DNA of 64,000 nt, from contig CAXBOO010000006.1 in the NCBI GenBank assembly GCA_963977425.1, positions 1-64,000 of the forward strand, in the 5' to 3' direction. Source of the stretch: CAXBOO01 sp963977425 (GTDB lineage: Bacteria; Bacteroidota; Bacteroidia; Flavobacteriales_D; Luteibaculaceae). The translations under genes and the position numbers were made by a program. Shown here piece after piece: positions 51,867 through 60,925 of the stretch. The stretch's first letter is position 1. The number at the start of each line of letters is the position of its first letter. The notes under the pieces are model-generated. The model was given only the letters and a program-made list of their open reading frames with translations, made no database searches and had not been told where the DNA came from.

Positions 51867-52760
51867 ATGGCAGAAAAAAGAATCGAAGGCAATACCAGTG
51901 AATTAATAAAAAAGGTTCGACGCATAGAACTAAAAACCAGAGGGCTTAGCAAGCAAATATTCTCGGGTGAATACCAATCGTCGTTCAAAGGGAGAGGTAT
52001 GGCTTTTAGCGAAGTCCGTGAATACTCTGCTGGCGATGAAATAAGAACCATAGACTGGAACGTTACCGCACGTTTCAACGAACCTTACGTAAAAGTTTTT
52101 GAGGAAGAACGTGAGATTTCGGCTATCCTTATGGTGGATGTTTCTGCCTCTGATAATTTTGGGACTACCAAAATATTGAAGCGTGAATTGATTGCTGAAA
52201 TTGCTGCAGTCATCAGTTTTTCTGCTCTTCAAAACAACGACAAGATTGGTGTCATTCTGTTTTCAGACAAAGTTGAGAAATTCATTCCTCCTAAAAAAGG
52301 AAAATCGCATGTTCTGCGCATCGTTCGAGAATTGCTAGAATTTCAACCAGAAAATACCGGAACTGATATCAACGTTGCTTTTGAGTATCTCAATAAGGTT
52401 CAGAAAAAAAGATCCATCTGTTTTTTATTAAGCGATTTCATTGCTCCCATCAATTACACACAATCGGTAAAAGTTACTGGCAAACGTCACGATTTGATTG
52501 CTCTTCAAATATTCGATGAGAAAGAAATTGATCTTCCAAGAGCGGGTTTGATGAATGTTCGTGATCCTGAAACAGGCGAACAACGATGGATAAACACTTC
52601 CAGCAAACGCCAACAAAAACATTATAAACAACAATTCTTGGATAGAGAATTTGCTGTTTCAAAATTACTAAAAAGCGCTAAAGTTGACTATGCAAAAGTA
52701 TCAACTTCAGACGATTACGTAAAAGTTTTATTGCAATTGTTTAAACAACGCAGCCGATGA
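51867..52760 (+). CDS. DUF58 domain protein of the Bat operon
   Basis: The 297-residue protein shows the DUF58 signature EYQSSFKGRGMAFSEVREYSAGDEIRTIDWNVTARFNEPYVKVFEEE, followed by a vWA-like fold with a MIDAS-type site (MVDVSASDNFG). DUF58 proteins are regular partners of MoxR ATPases. There is no signal peptide or clear membrane segment. It overlaps the next gene by four bases. Confidence 0.92.
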   Translation: MAEKRIEGNTSELIKKVRRIELKTRGLSKQIFSGEYQSSFKGRGMAFSEVREYSAGDEIRTIDWNVTARFNEPYVKVFEEEREISAILMVDVSASDNFGTTKILKRELIAEIAAVISFSALQNNDKIGVILFSDKVEKFIPPKKGKSHVLRIVRELLEFQPENTGTDINVAFEYLNKVQKKRSICFLLSDFIAPINYTQSVKVTGKRHDLIALQIFDEKEIDLPRAGLMNVRDPETGEQRWINTSSKRQQKHYKQQFLDREFAVSKLLKSAKVDYAKVSTSDDYVKVLLQLFKQRSR

Positions 52761-53686
52761 AAAAACTGATTTTTGTTTCGCTTGGATTCTGCCTCTTGTT
52801 TGCAGCACAAGCACAAAACCTAATACAAAGTACCGATACGCTCATCATCCGATTTGGTGAACGCATACAATTCAAATACGGACTAAGTCCCAAACCAGTA
52901 GATACTGTATTGTTTCCTGTATCCGAATTGGATGAAGATAGTTTGAGTATCATCAATCCAAGCGGCAACGTAAGCAGTAATGCCGATTTTATTGGCAATA
53001 CCATTGAATTTACAGCTTTTGACTCTGGATTATTCACCTTCCCTGCCCTACCTGTAATTGTAGATGGCGATACTGGCTACACAAGAGTTTTTCAATACCT
53101 TGTAGTTCCTGCCCAAATAGATACTACCAATGCTTTTTACGATATCAAAGACAATTACCTAGTAGAATGGACACTTGCCGACACTTTGGCATTGCATCAA
53201 CGCAAAATATACTTAGCCTTAGCTGTTCTTACCTTATTGATATTGTTGTACATCTTCAGGAAAAAGTTGGTATTCAAACGCAAAGAACAACCTGCTGTTG
53301 AAGAGGTTATTCCTGCCGAGAAATTCGAAGATTGGCTTGAGAAAAAACTCATTAAAATGCATGCCGATCAGTTATGGAAACGCTCTGACCTAAAACCGTT
53401 CTATTCTTCATTGAATTATGTTTTAAGAAAATTTTTGGAGCACCAATACAGCATCAAAACATTAGAAAAAACCTCGTCAGAGATTATTGCTCAACTTCGA
53501 TTTACTCAATTGAGTCAAGACGAAATCAACCGAGTTATCCAATCGCTTAACTTAAGCGACATGGTGAAGTTTGCAAAAGAAAACCCAACACATGACGACA
53601 ACAAAGGCAAGTTGGATTGGCTAGAAGGTTTTATTAAGAAAAACTTAATCGCACAGGCACCAAATAAGGAGGATAACCATGCATAA
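52757..53686 (+). CDS. Bat-operon membrane protein with periplasmic N-terminal domain
   Basis: The 309-residue protein has a signal peptide (IFVSLGFCLLFAAQAQ), an Ig-like periplasmic domain (about 20-145), one transmembrane helix (about 155-173) and a cytoplasmic helical domain rich in charged residues. Genes of this type lie between DUF58 and batA in other Bacteroidota and have DUF4381-like features. No enzymatic motif is visible. It overlaps batA by eight bases. Confidence 0.8.
   Translation: MKKLIFVSLGFCLLFAAQAQNLIQSTDTLIIRFGERIQFKYGLSPKPVDTVLFPVSELDEDSLSIINPSGNVSSNADFIGNTIEFTAFDSGLFTFPALPVIVDGDTGYTRVFQYLVVPAQIDTTNAFYDIKDNYLVEWTLADTLALHQRKIYLALAVLTLLILLYIFRKKLVFKRKEQPAVEEVIPAEKFEDWLEKKLIKMHADQLWKRSDLKPFYSSLNYVLRKFLEHQYSIKTLEKTSSEIIAQLRFTQLSQDEINRVIQSLNLSDMVKFAKENPTHDDNKGKLDWLEGFIKKNLIAQAPNKEDNHA
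53666..53672 (+). promoter_or_regulatory. Strong Shine-Dalgarno-like sequence before batA
   Basis: AAGGAGG stands six bases before the batA ATG, an ideal Shine-Dalgarno in a phylum that rarely uses one. It also encodes Lys-Glu of the upstream protein (codons AAG GAG), so it may be coincidental. It supports the start at 53679. Confidence 0.45.
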
Positions 53687-54752
53687 ACTCCGTATTGCAA
53701 AAGCCATTTATTTCTTGTTACTCAATTTGTTGTGCTTCATATTATGGCAAATAGCGGCTTATAAATTCGAATTCAAAAACCCTGAATATTTGTGGCTTTT
53801 GTTGTCCATTCCATTGTTGTCTATCTGGTTGGTATTTAGAAAACAAGATGTTGGACAAAGTATCGCTCTTTCTTCTTTTTCGCAATTGTACACACGTGGC
53901 ATAGATTGGTTGGCTTTTTTCCGACCTTCTGTTTTACTTTTCCGCTTTGTTGCCATTTGTGCATTGTGTTTGGCCGTAGCTAGACCACAGAGTAAAGACA
54001 GCTTTCAAAACGCCAATGTAGAGGGTGTCGACATCATGGTGGCGCTCGATATTTCGGCAAGTATGTTGGCCAAAGATTTTGAACCTAACCGTTTAGAAGC
54101 CAGTAAAAATGTTGCTATCGATTTTATCAACAAACGCGAAAACGATAGAATTGGCTTGGTAGTTTACGAAGGAGAAAGCTTTACGCAATGTCCACTAACA
54201 ACCGATCACAATGTACTTATTAACTTATTTAAAGATGTAAAAACAGGTTACGTTGAAGGTGGCACAGCCATTGGTATGGGATTGGCTACAGCCGTAAACC
54301 GTTTGCGCGATAGCGAAGCCAAAAGCAAGGTTATTATTCTACTAACCGATGGTGTAAACAACCAAGGAAGCATAGCTCCTATTACGGCTGCCCAGATTGC
54401 GAAAGAATTTGGCATTAAAGTTTATACTATTGGGGTTGGTAGCAAAGGCATGGCACTTTCACCAGTAAGAAAATACGGCGACCAATACCAATACGATTAT
54501 ACCAAAGTAGAAATTGATGAATTGACTTTGGAAAAAATCGCTTACGAAACCGATGGCAAATATTTTAGAGCAACGGACAATACAAGTCTTACAGAAATTT
54601 ATACCGAAATAGACAAGCTTGAAAAAACCGAGATAAAAGTTACAGAGTATACCAAACGAAACGAAGAGTACTTCCCGTTTTTACTTTTGGGCATCATTGC
54701 TTTGGTAACTGAATGGTTGTTAGTATCCACCCTATTCAAATCCATTCCGTAA
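53679..54752 (+). CDS. batA: BatA: vWA-domain aerotolerance protein
   Basis: The 357-residue membrane protein has hydrophobic helices at the N-terminus (about 9-28, 36-50 and 80-100), a vWA domain and a C-terminal helix (about 332-350). The MIDAS motif is intact: MVALDISASM (DxSxS), the TAIGMG threonine loop and LLTDGVNN. The domain faces the periplasm by analogy with other Bat proteins, which are linked to oxygen tolerance and envelope stress in Bacteroides. It lies one base ahead of batB. Confidence 0.88.
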   Translation: MHKLRIAKAIYFLLLNLLCFILWQIAAYKFEFKNPEYLWLLLSIPLLSIWLVFRKQDVGQSIALSSFSQLYTRGIDWLAFFRPSVLLFRFVAICALCLAVARPQSKDSFQNANVEGVDIMVALDISASMLAKDFEPNRLEASKNVAIDFINKRENDRIGLVVYEGESFTQCPLTTDHNVLINLFKDVKTGYVEGGTAIGMGLATAVNRLRDSEAKSKVIILLTDGVNNQGSIAPITAAQIAKEFGIKVYTIGVGSKGMALSPVRKYGDQYQYDYTKVEIDELTLEKIAYETDGKYFRATDNTSLTEIYTEIDKLEKTEIKVTEYTKRNEEYFPFLLLGIIALVTEWLLVSTLFKSIP

Positions 54753-54753
54753 G

Positions 54754-55881
54754 ATGAAAGTTTTCAAATTCAAAAAACTACTGTTCTGGGTTTTATTCAC
54801 CGAAATTGTTCTTCTAACCTTATCGGCACTTTTTGTTTACGTCATTTTCCCAGGAATAGATGGAGCCAAACTGTTGAACATAGAATACGTTTACGTGTTA
54901 TTAGTAGGAACGGCATTTTCTATTCTGTATGTGCTATTGTATTTATGGAAACACAATACTCTCAGCAAATTTGCAGATGCACGACTGCTTTCAGCATACA
55001 TTCCGCCTCTATCTACTCGAAAAATATTTTTCAAGTTCGGTTTTATCCGTTTGGCCATTTTATTAGGTTCAGTAGCCTTGCTTCGCCCTCAGTTGGGCAG
55101 CAAAATGGTAGAAGCAAAAGTCGAAGGTATTGATATTGTTTTCTGCTTGGACGTAAGTCAATCGATGCTGACACAGGATGTAAAACCCAATCGATTAGAA
55201 CGGGCAAAACGCCTAATAGGTGAAAGCATTTCAAAACTGCGTGGCGACCGTGTAGGCATCATCATATTTGCCGGAGAAGCGTTTGTACAATTACCCATTA
55301 CCAACGACTACAGAGCTGCTGGTTTGTTTTTAAACACCATAGAAACGGACTTTATAAGCACACAAGGAACAGCAATAGGTCAAGCGTTAAACTTGGCTAA
55401 AGAAAGCTTCAATCAAGAAGAAGCTGTAAAAAAAGCCGTTGTTCTAATTACCGATGGAGAAAATCACGAAGATGATGCCATGGCTACTGCCGAACTATTG
55501 GCCGATGAAGGCATACAAGTATTTGCTATAGGAATTGGTTCAGAAAAAGGTGGGCCTATACCATTGAGTAAAAACAACAACAGTTTCAAAACCGATAAAG
55601 ACGGCAACATAGTAGTTTCAAAATTCAACCCAATGCTCATTCAAGGCATTGCTGACAAAGGAAATGGAACTGCATTTGTTGCCAACGATACCAAAGCTGT
55701 TGTGAAAGATTTAATGAATGAATTGAAGAACATAGAAAAGTCAGAAATGGGGACATCGGTTTATGCCGAATACCAAGACCGATACCAAATGTTGCTTTTG
55801 CCTTGTCTGCTTTTCATCATACTAGAGCTTTGTATTAACGAACGAAAAAAACGAACATGGAAAAGAAAACTCTGGCTATAA
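54754..55881 (+). CDS. batB: BatB: second vWA-domain aerotolerance protein
   Basis: This 375-residue paralogue of BatA has the same plan: two N-terminal helices (about 9-30 and 46-66), a vWA domain with an intact MIDAS (VFCLDVSQSM, GTAIGQAL, LITDGENHEDD) and a C-terminal helix (LLLPCLLFIILELCI). It overlaps batC by 25 bases. BatA and BatB probably form a complex in the inner membrane with the TPR proteins encoded next. Confidence 0.9.
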   Translation: MKVFKFKKLLFWVLFTEIVLLTLSALFVYVIFPGIDGAKLLNIEYVYVLLVGTAFSILYVLLYLWKHNTLSKFADARLLSAYIPPLSTRKIFFKFGFIRLAILLGSVALLRPQLGSKMVEAKVEGIDIVFCLDVSQSMLTQDVKPNRLERAKRLIGESISKLRGDRVGIIIFAGEAFVQLPITNDYRAAGLFLNTIETDFISTQGTAIGQALNLAKESFNQEEAVKKAVVLITDGENHEDDAMATAELLADEGIQVFAIGIGSEKGGPIPLSKNNNSFKTDKDGNIVVSKFNPMLIQGIADKGNGTAFVANDTKAVVKDLMNELKNIEKSEMGTSVYAEYQDRYQMLLLPCLLFIILELCINERKKRTWKRKLWL

Positions 55882-56609
55882 TAGCATTGGTGCTCTGTAC
55901 CATTTCGGTATCGCTTGCACAAGAAAACAAAAAGAAGGTTGTAGATGCTAACGAACTTTATGCCGACAGTGCATTTTTAAAAGCAAGTGAACTCTACTCA
56001 TCGGTGGACCCTAGTTCTGAATACAAAGGACAAGCAAATTATAATGCCGCTAATGCACTATACAAAGCAGATAGTTTGAACAAAGCCATTGAATTATTGC
56101 AAAACCAAGCTCAATTATTTGAAAACAAAGAAGATAAAGCCCGAAGTTTTCACAATTTGGGTAACGCTCAATTAAAAGCAGGGAAATTAGAAGACGCTGT
56201 TAAAGCCTACAAAGAAGCTTTAAAAAACAACCCAAGCGACGAAGAAACACGTTACAATTATACAAAGGCTAAAAAAATGCTAGAGCAACAACAGCAAGAG
56301 CAAAAAGACAAGCCTGAGGATAAAAAAGACGATAAAAACAAAGACAAAAAGGAAGAGCAGGATAAACAAGATCAGAAACAAGAAGACAAAAAGCAAGAAG
56401 ACGATCAGAAAAAGGAAGACCAGCAAAGCCAAGAAGAGCAAGAGCAGCAACAAGAACAACAGCAACAGCAGCAAAAACAAGCTGCAGCAAGTAAAAAACA
56501 AGCTGAACAAATGCTCAATGCCCTAAACCAAGAAGAAAAAGGCATTCAGAAAAAAGTGAAAAAGCAAAAAGGCAAAGGCACAAAAATTAAAATCGAAAAA
56601 GATTGGTGA
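55857..56609 (+). CDS. batC: BatC: TPR protein with Lys/Gln/Glu/Asp-rich region
   Basis: The 250-residue precursor has a signal peptide (LAIIALVLCTISVSLAQ), TPR repeats over about 35-140 (YNAANALYKADSLNKAIELL and FHNLGNAQLKAGKLEDAVKAYKEALKNNPSDEETRYN) and then about 70 residues almost entirely of Lys, Gln, Glu and Asp. The tail ends basic. TPR repeats suit a scaffold for the vWA proteins. The low-complexity region is common in BatC and need not mean recent expansion. It overlaps batD by one base (TGATG). Confidence 0.88.
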   Translation: MEKKTLAIIALVLCTISVSLAQENKKKVVDANELYADSAFLKASELYSSVDPSSEYKGQANYNAANALYKADSLNKAIELLQNQAQLFENKEDKARSFHNLGNAQLKAGKLEDAVKAYKEALKNNPSDEETRYNYTKAKKMLEQQQQEQKDKPEDKKDDKNKDKKEEQDKQDQKQEDKKQEDDQKKEDQQSQEEQEQQQEQQQQQQKQAAASKKQAEQMLNALNQEEKGIQKKVKKQKGKGTKIKIEKDW

Positions 56610-58339
56610 TGATGAAACTTCGACTCATAATATTATCGCTGATATGTTCGCTAGGATTATTGGCTCAAAATGGTCCTAAGTTTTATACCGAACTCACGAC
56701 GCAAAACGCAAGTGTTGGACAGCGTGTAACCCTTACTTTTCAATTAGAAAATGCCAAGGGCAATATACAACCGCCACAACTACCCGCCGAATTACAGGTT
56801 ATTTACGGACCATCACAATCGCAAAACTTCTCTTATTACAACGGTGTTTCTAGTTCATCCGTAACTTTAAAATATGTTGTGACACCATTAGCCGAAGGAG
56901 AATACACCATAGGCCAAGCGAGTGTTAGAGTTGGTACCGAAGTATTGAAAACAAAGCCTGTTAAGCTTACCGTATCAAAAGGGGCACAAACATCTCCGGC
57001 AACAGCTGCTCCACAAAACATCAAAACTCAACAAGATGGCAATTTCATCCTCCTAGTTACTAGCAACAAGAATTCGGTATATGTAAACGAACCATTTACC
57101 CTAACCTACACCATGTACAGTAGGTATAATAGGCTACAACCTAGTGAAGTCGATATGCCATCTCCTTCCAATTTTTGGCAAGAAAATATTGAATTGAAAG
57201 AACGCTCTTGGGATAGAGATTTGGCCGTTATCAATGGTAAGCAATACCGCAAAATAATCATGGCACAACGTGTTATGTATCCGCAAAAAAGCGGAAAACT
57301 TAATACAGGTGTTGCAGAAGTTCAAGCTGTTGTAAATGGAGGCTTCTTCAGTGCAGGCAAACAAATTTCAGCCAAAAGCAACGATTTTGTAATCAATGTA
57401 AAAGCATTGCCTAAAAATGCACCTGTAGATTTTTCGGGATTCAACGGTAAATTAAATTGCTCAGTAAAAACCAACCTCGATTCAGTTAATGCTAACGAAG
57501 CCATTACTTACACTATCCGATTGAAAGGCGAAGGAAATTTCAAATTATTGAATCCGCCTAGTATCGATTTTCCAGAAGATTTTGAAGTTTTTGAACCAAA
57601 AATTAAAAAAGCATACGGTTTAACCTACAACGGATACAAAGGTTATATCGATGTTGAATACTTACTTATTCCACGATATTCGGGAGATTACACCATCCCA
57701 GGAGCTAGCATTAGTTATTTCGACACCGATGCCAAGCGTTATGTAGAATGTCAATTCGACAGAAAAAACATTCATGTAAGAGGCGATATAAAAAATGCTC
57801 AAGCTGGCAATAATTTAATGCCCGGTGCTTCTAAAAGTTCTGTTGATAACCTGAATTCTGATATTCGTTACATCAAAGAAGGCAGCATCAAAAATCAAGA
57901 TAAAAACCTACTCGCTGAAAACACCAGTTTATTGTGGGGACTTCGCTTAGGATTAAAAATTCTATTCGTACTTGGTTTGTTCTTCATCAAGAAACAGGAA
58001 GACTTTGAAAGCGATAGTATCAACTACAAAGCTTCGAAAGCAAGTAAAATGGCTTTAAAAGAATTGAAACTCATTAGAAAAGAAGGCAAAGAAAACTATT
58101 CGGGTATTTACAAAGCTTACACCGTTTTCTTAAGCGACAAATTCAGCATTCCGCTTTCTGATATGAAAAAAGACATAATAGAACAGAAAATGAGTTCTAA
58201 CGGTCTTAAAAGTGAAACTATAGCTGTTGCTTTAGATATCATTCAGCGTTGTGAAATGGCATCGTACGCACCCAATGCGTCGGCTAAATACACCGATTTA
58301 CTTCAACAAACTGAGAAAAGTATAAAACTGTTAGCGTGA
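56609..58339 (+). CDS. batD: BatD: aerotolerance membrane protein
   Basis: The ATG at 56609 (or the next codon, 56612) follows the batC stop as TGATG. The 576-residue precursor has a signal peptide (LIILSLICSLGLLAQ), several Ig-like periplasmic domains (FYTELTTQNASVGQRVTLTFQLENAKG marks the first; NSVYVNEPFTLTYTMYS the second) and one transmembrane helix near residues 445-463, then a cytoplasmic helical domain. This is the BatD architecture. It overlaps batE by one base. Confidence 0.88.
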   Translation: MMKLRLIILSLICSLGLLAQNGPKFYTELTTQNASVGQRVTLTFQLENAKGNIQPPQLPAELQVIYGPSQSQNFSYYNGVSSSSVTLKYVVTPLAEGEYTIGQASVRVGTEVLKTKPVKLTVSKGAQTSPATAAPQNIKTQQDGNFILLVTSNKNSVYVNEPFTLTYTMYSRYNRLQPSEVDMPSPSNFWQENIELKERSWDRDLAVINGKQYRKIIMAQRVMYPQKSGKLNTGVAEVQAVVNGGFFSAGKQISAKSNDFVINVKALPKNAPVDFSGFNGKLNCSVKTNLDSVNANEAITYTIRLKGEGNFKLLNPPSIDFPEDFEVFEPKIKKAYGLTYNGYKGYIDVEYLLIPRYSGDYTIPGASISYFDTDAKRYVECQFDRKNIHVRGDIKNAQAGNNLMPGASKSSVDNLNSDIRYIKEGSIKNQDKNLLAENTSLLWGLRLGLKILFVLGLFFIKKQEDFESDSINYKASKASKMALKELKLIRKEGKENYSGIYKAYTVFLSDKFSIPLSDMKKDIIEQKMSSNGLKSETIAVALDIIQRCEMASYAPNASAKYTDLLQQTEKSIKLLA

Positions 58340-59079
58340 TGAAAAAAAATGCATTTCTATTACTCTTATTAAGTTTAGGCTTATCTGTTTTCGCACAAAC
58401 GTTTGAAGAAGCCAACTCCTTGTATGCCAATAAACAATACAATGAGGCTTACGAAGCTTATACCGCTCTCGAAAATACTTGGCTTAACTCGGCTACTTAT
58501 TGGTACAACAGAGGGAATTCTGCATATAAAATCGGCATGGTTTCCGCTTCGGTTTGGTGCTACGAAAAAGCTTTAAAACTAGATCCTAGCAACGATGACA
58601 TTCTGTTCAACCTAGAATTGGCTAGAAACAATGTTGTTGACAAAATCACCATCAGTCCAAGCTACGCTTTTACTAGTAAAGTAAACCGATGGATGGGTTT
58701 AATACCAAATGCATTGCTTACTTGGGGTAACTTAATTTTCTTAATTCTTGCTGTAGTTTTTCTATTGCTTTTCAGAAAAAAAAGAAACCTTGTCAAACTC
58801 CGAACGTTTGGCTATACAATGGGTATTTTGTACATAAGCACCTTGTTACTTAGTTTAATAAAAGACGAAATGGCTAACAATCAAAACGAAGCCATTGTAA
58901 CCCATGGAAGATTATCCATACAAGCAGAACCTAATTCTGATGCCAGTGCATTGTTCATCTTGCATGAAGGAACAAAAGTTAGTTGGACAGAAACAGCATC
59001 TAACAACGATTGGGTAGAAATAGAGCTTAGCGATGGACGTCAAGGCTGGTGCGAGAAAAAAGACTTGCTTTTTATATAA
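58339..59079 (+). CDS. batE: BatE: TPR plus SH3-like membrane protein
   Basis: The ATG at 58339 overlaps the batD stop. The 246-residue precursor has a signal peptide (FLLLLLSLGLSVFAQ), TPR units (about 20-95, with YWYNRGNSAYKIGMVSASVWCYEKALKLDPSNDD), two transmembrane helices (about 118-138 and 148-165) and a C-terminal bacterial SH3-like domain (GRLSIQAEPNSDASALFILHEGTKVSW, GRQGWCEKKDL). It closes the Bat operon. SH3-like domains often bind peptidoglycan or peptides. Confidence 0.85.
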   Translation: MKKNAFLLLLLSLGLSVFAQTFEEANSLYANKQYNEAYEAYTALENTWLNSATYWYNRGNSAYKIGMVSASVWCYEKALKLDPSNDDILFNLELARNNVVDKITISPSYAFTSKVNRWMGLIPNALLTWGNLIFLILAVVFLLLFRKKRNLVKLRTFGYTMGILYISTLLLSLIKDEMANNQNEAIVTHGRLSIQAEPNSDASALFILHEGTKVSWTETASNNDWVEIELSDGRQGWCEKKDLLFI

Positions 59080-59115
59080 AGCAGTACTATTAATCTGCAT
59101 TTGATCAATGGTCAA

Positions 59116-59610
59116 ATGGTAATAAGACATAGAATATTGAACAAACGTCACCATCCATTAAGACTGTCCTTATATGCCCTATTTGTATTAACTGCAGTTC
59201 TTATAGTTAGTGATTTCTTTATACCTGGAAACATCATTCATGACGATATTGTACAAGTAAAAAAAGAGCAGCAGCAATATTACAATGCCGCCAACAATTC
59301 TCATCAATCGTATAAAGTCATCACGAACAAACATCAATTTTCGGTAAAAGAAGACTTTGTTGGATTGAAACATAATCAAACAAAAATTGAATACTCTGTA
59401 TCTAGAATTTTTAATGTAATAAACTGGTATCGTTTGCCTTCGTCAAAAGACAGAGCTACAACTTCATTAAGAATCGCAACTGGTTTTGTTATTCCAATCT
59501 TAGTTCTGATTACAATGTTACTGTCTTACTTTTATAACAAGAATCTCGACACATTGGTTTTTGTATTACAGGCACTTTTAATTGCTGATTTAGTCTACAT
59601 ATTGAAATAA
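59116..59610 (+). CDS. Hypothetical two-TM protein
   Basis: I do not recognise this 164-residue protein. The ATG at 59116 is used; a TTG at 59101 is the alternative. One hydrophobic helix lies near residues 17-38 and one or two near 120-160, enclosing a polar loop of about 75 residues, probably periplasmic. It follows batE by 36 bases and may be read from the same transcript, but nothing in the sequence ties it to the Bat system. Confidence 0.6.
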   Translation: MVIRHRILNKRHHPLRLSLYALFVLTAVLIVSDFFIPGNIIHDDIVQVKKEQQQYYNAANNSHQSYKVITNKHQFSVKEDFVGLKHNQTKIEYSVSRIFNVINWYRLPSSKDRATTSLRIATGFVIPILVLITMLLSYFYNKNLDTLVFVLQALLIADLVYILK

Positions 59611-59651
59611 TTTATACCATTGTATTCTAACAATTTCTTGTAAGTAAGAAA

Positions 59652-60173
59652 ATGGTCAACGAATTTTCGAATCTAAAAACCGATAGACTATTACTTCGTA
59701 AAATCATCGATTCCGATCTTAATAACATCTACAAAGGACTTTCTGATCCTATGGTAATTCAGCACTACGGAATTAGTTTTAATAGTTTAGAAGCCACCAA
59801 AGAGCAAATGACTTGGTTTGCTGATAAGCAACAAACGTGGTGGACGATTTGCTCACTCGATAACAAAACATTTTACGGTGCTGCTGGGTTGAATGATATA
59901 GATCATATCAAACTAAAAGCAGAAATCGGGCTTTGGTTATTGCCTATTTATTGGGGAAAAGGCATCATGAAAGAAGCCTTGCCTTTGATAACACATTACG
60001 GTTTAGAAAAATTAAATCTTCAACGGATTGAAGGTTTTGTTGAAACAGATAATGCAAAGTGCAAGAGCGCGATGGAAAAACTTGATTTTGTTCTGGAAGA
60101 AACTCGCAAAGACGGCGAGATAAAAAACGGAAAAGCTATTAGTGTAGACGTTTATGTAAAAACGAAAAGCTAA
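59652..60173 (+). CDS. GNAT-family N-acetyltransferase (RimJ/RimL type)
   Basis: The 173-residue protein has the GNAT fold of the RimJ/RimL group: LKTDRLLLRKIIDSDLNNIYKGLSDP at the N-terminus, AEIGLWLLPIYWGKGIMKEALPLI as the acetyl-CoA-binding motif A, and IEGFVETDNAKCKSAMEKLDFVLEE toward the C-terminus. The substrate is unknown (a protein N-terminus or an antibiotic-like amine are both possible). Confidence 0.88.
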   Translation: MVNEFSNLKTDRLLLRKIIDSDLNNIYKGLSDPMVIQHYGISFNSLEATKEQMTWFADKQQTWWTICSLDNKTFYGAAGLNDIDHIKLKAEIGLWLLPIYWGKGIMKEALPLITHYGLEKLNLQRIEGFVETDNAKCKSAMEKLDFVLEETRKDGEIKNGKAISVDVYVKTKS

Positions 60174-60207
60174 ATCTGTATTCCTTTTTATAAAAAAAAA
60201 TTCGGCT

Positions 60208-60876
60208 TTAAGAATTGAACAAAAATTTATTCGGACTAATCAAATTGTTTTTCACTGCATACATTACAATTGCTGCTGTTTTGTTCACTCCTATTTTAGA
60301 CATTATGTTCTTACGGTGGGTATTCACAGTATGAGCACTTAAAAACAATCTATCGGCAATTTCGGTATTGCTAAAACCTTCGGCTACAAGCTTGATTATT
60401 TCCAACTCTCGCTCAGACAAACTAATGGGTTGGCAACTCAATGGTTCGTATTTGATGTCGTTTACTTCAATAGATTCTCGAGCTATTGTATCCAATATTT
60501 TGCCACAAAAGAACTTCTCATTCTTGGCTGTTTGAGTTACAGCATCTCGAATTTCTTGAATATCACAATCTTTTTTGATGTAACTGGTTACACCCATTTT
60601 AATGGCATTGATGATGGTACGCCCCATCTGATCGAACGTAATGGCAACGATTTTCACATCGCATGCTTCTTTCGCTTGGTGTATAGATTCTATACCAAAG
60701 TTTTTGGCTGTATAATCTATCACCAACACATCTGCTTTAGATTCTACAAGCTGTTCTACAAGATTTTCTGTTGTGGTAATTTCCGCTACAATTTCAACCT
60801 CTTCCAGTGGACCTATAGCTGCTCTCAGTCCTAAAAGACTCAATTCATTACTATCTGCAAGTGCTACTCGTACCAT
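60208..60876 (-). CDS. NarL/FixJ-type response regulator
   Basis: The 222-residue protein has a receiver domain (about 1-120) with phosphoacceptor Asp54 in VLVIDY, the switch Thr80 in VAIT and Lys101-102 in SYIKKD, then a LuxR-type HTH (about 150-215: LSERELEIIKLVAEGFSNTEIADRLFLSAHTVNTHRKNIMSKI). In the acidic pocket only one Asp (ADSNE, Asp8) is visible where two acidic residues are usual. No sensor kinase gene is adjacent, so it is an orphan in this window. Confidence 0.9.
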   Translation of the reverse strand: MVRVALADSNELSLLGLRAAIGPLEEVEIVAEITTTENLVEQLVESKADVLVIDYTAKNFGIESIHQAKEACDVKIVAITFDQMGRTIINAIKMGVTSYIKKDCDIQEIRDAVTQTAKNEKFFCGKILDTIARESIEVNDIKYEPLSCQPISLSERELEIIKLVAEGFSNTEIADRLFLSAHTVNTHRKNIMSKIGVNKTAAIVMYAVKNNLISPNKFLFNS

Positions 60877-60925
60877 TCGGCAACGAATTTACTCTTTTCT
60901 TTTATTTAGAATGAATAAAAATAAA

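Noticed and set aside
56269..56510. Leu/Phe-rich minus-strand frames resembling a membrane protein
   Set aside because: They are the antisense of the Lys/Gln/Glu/Asp-rich low-complexity part of batC, which produces Leu and Phe codons on the other strand.
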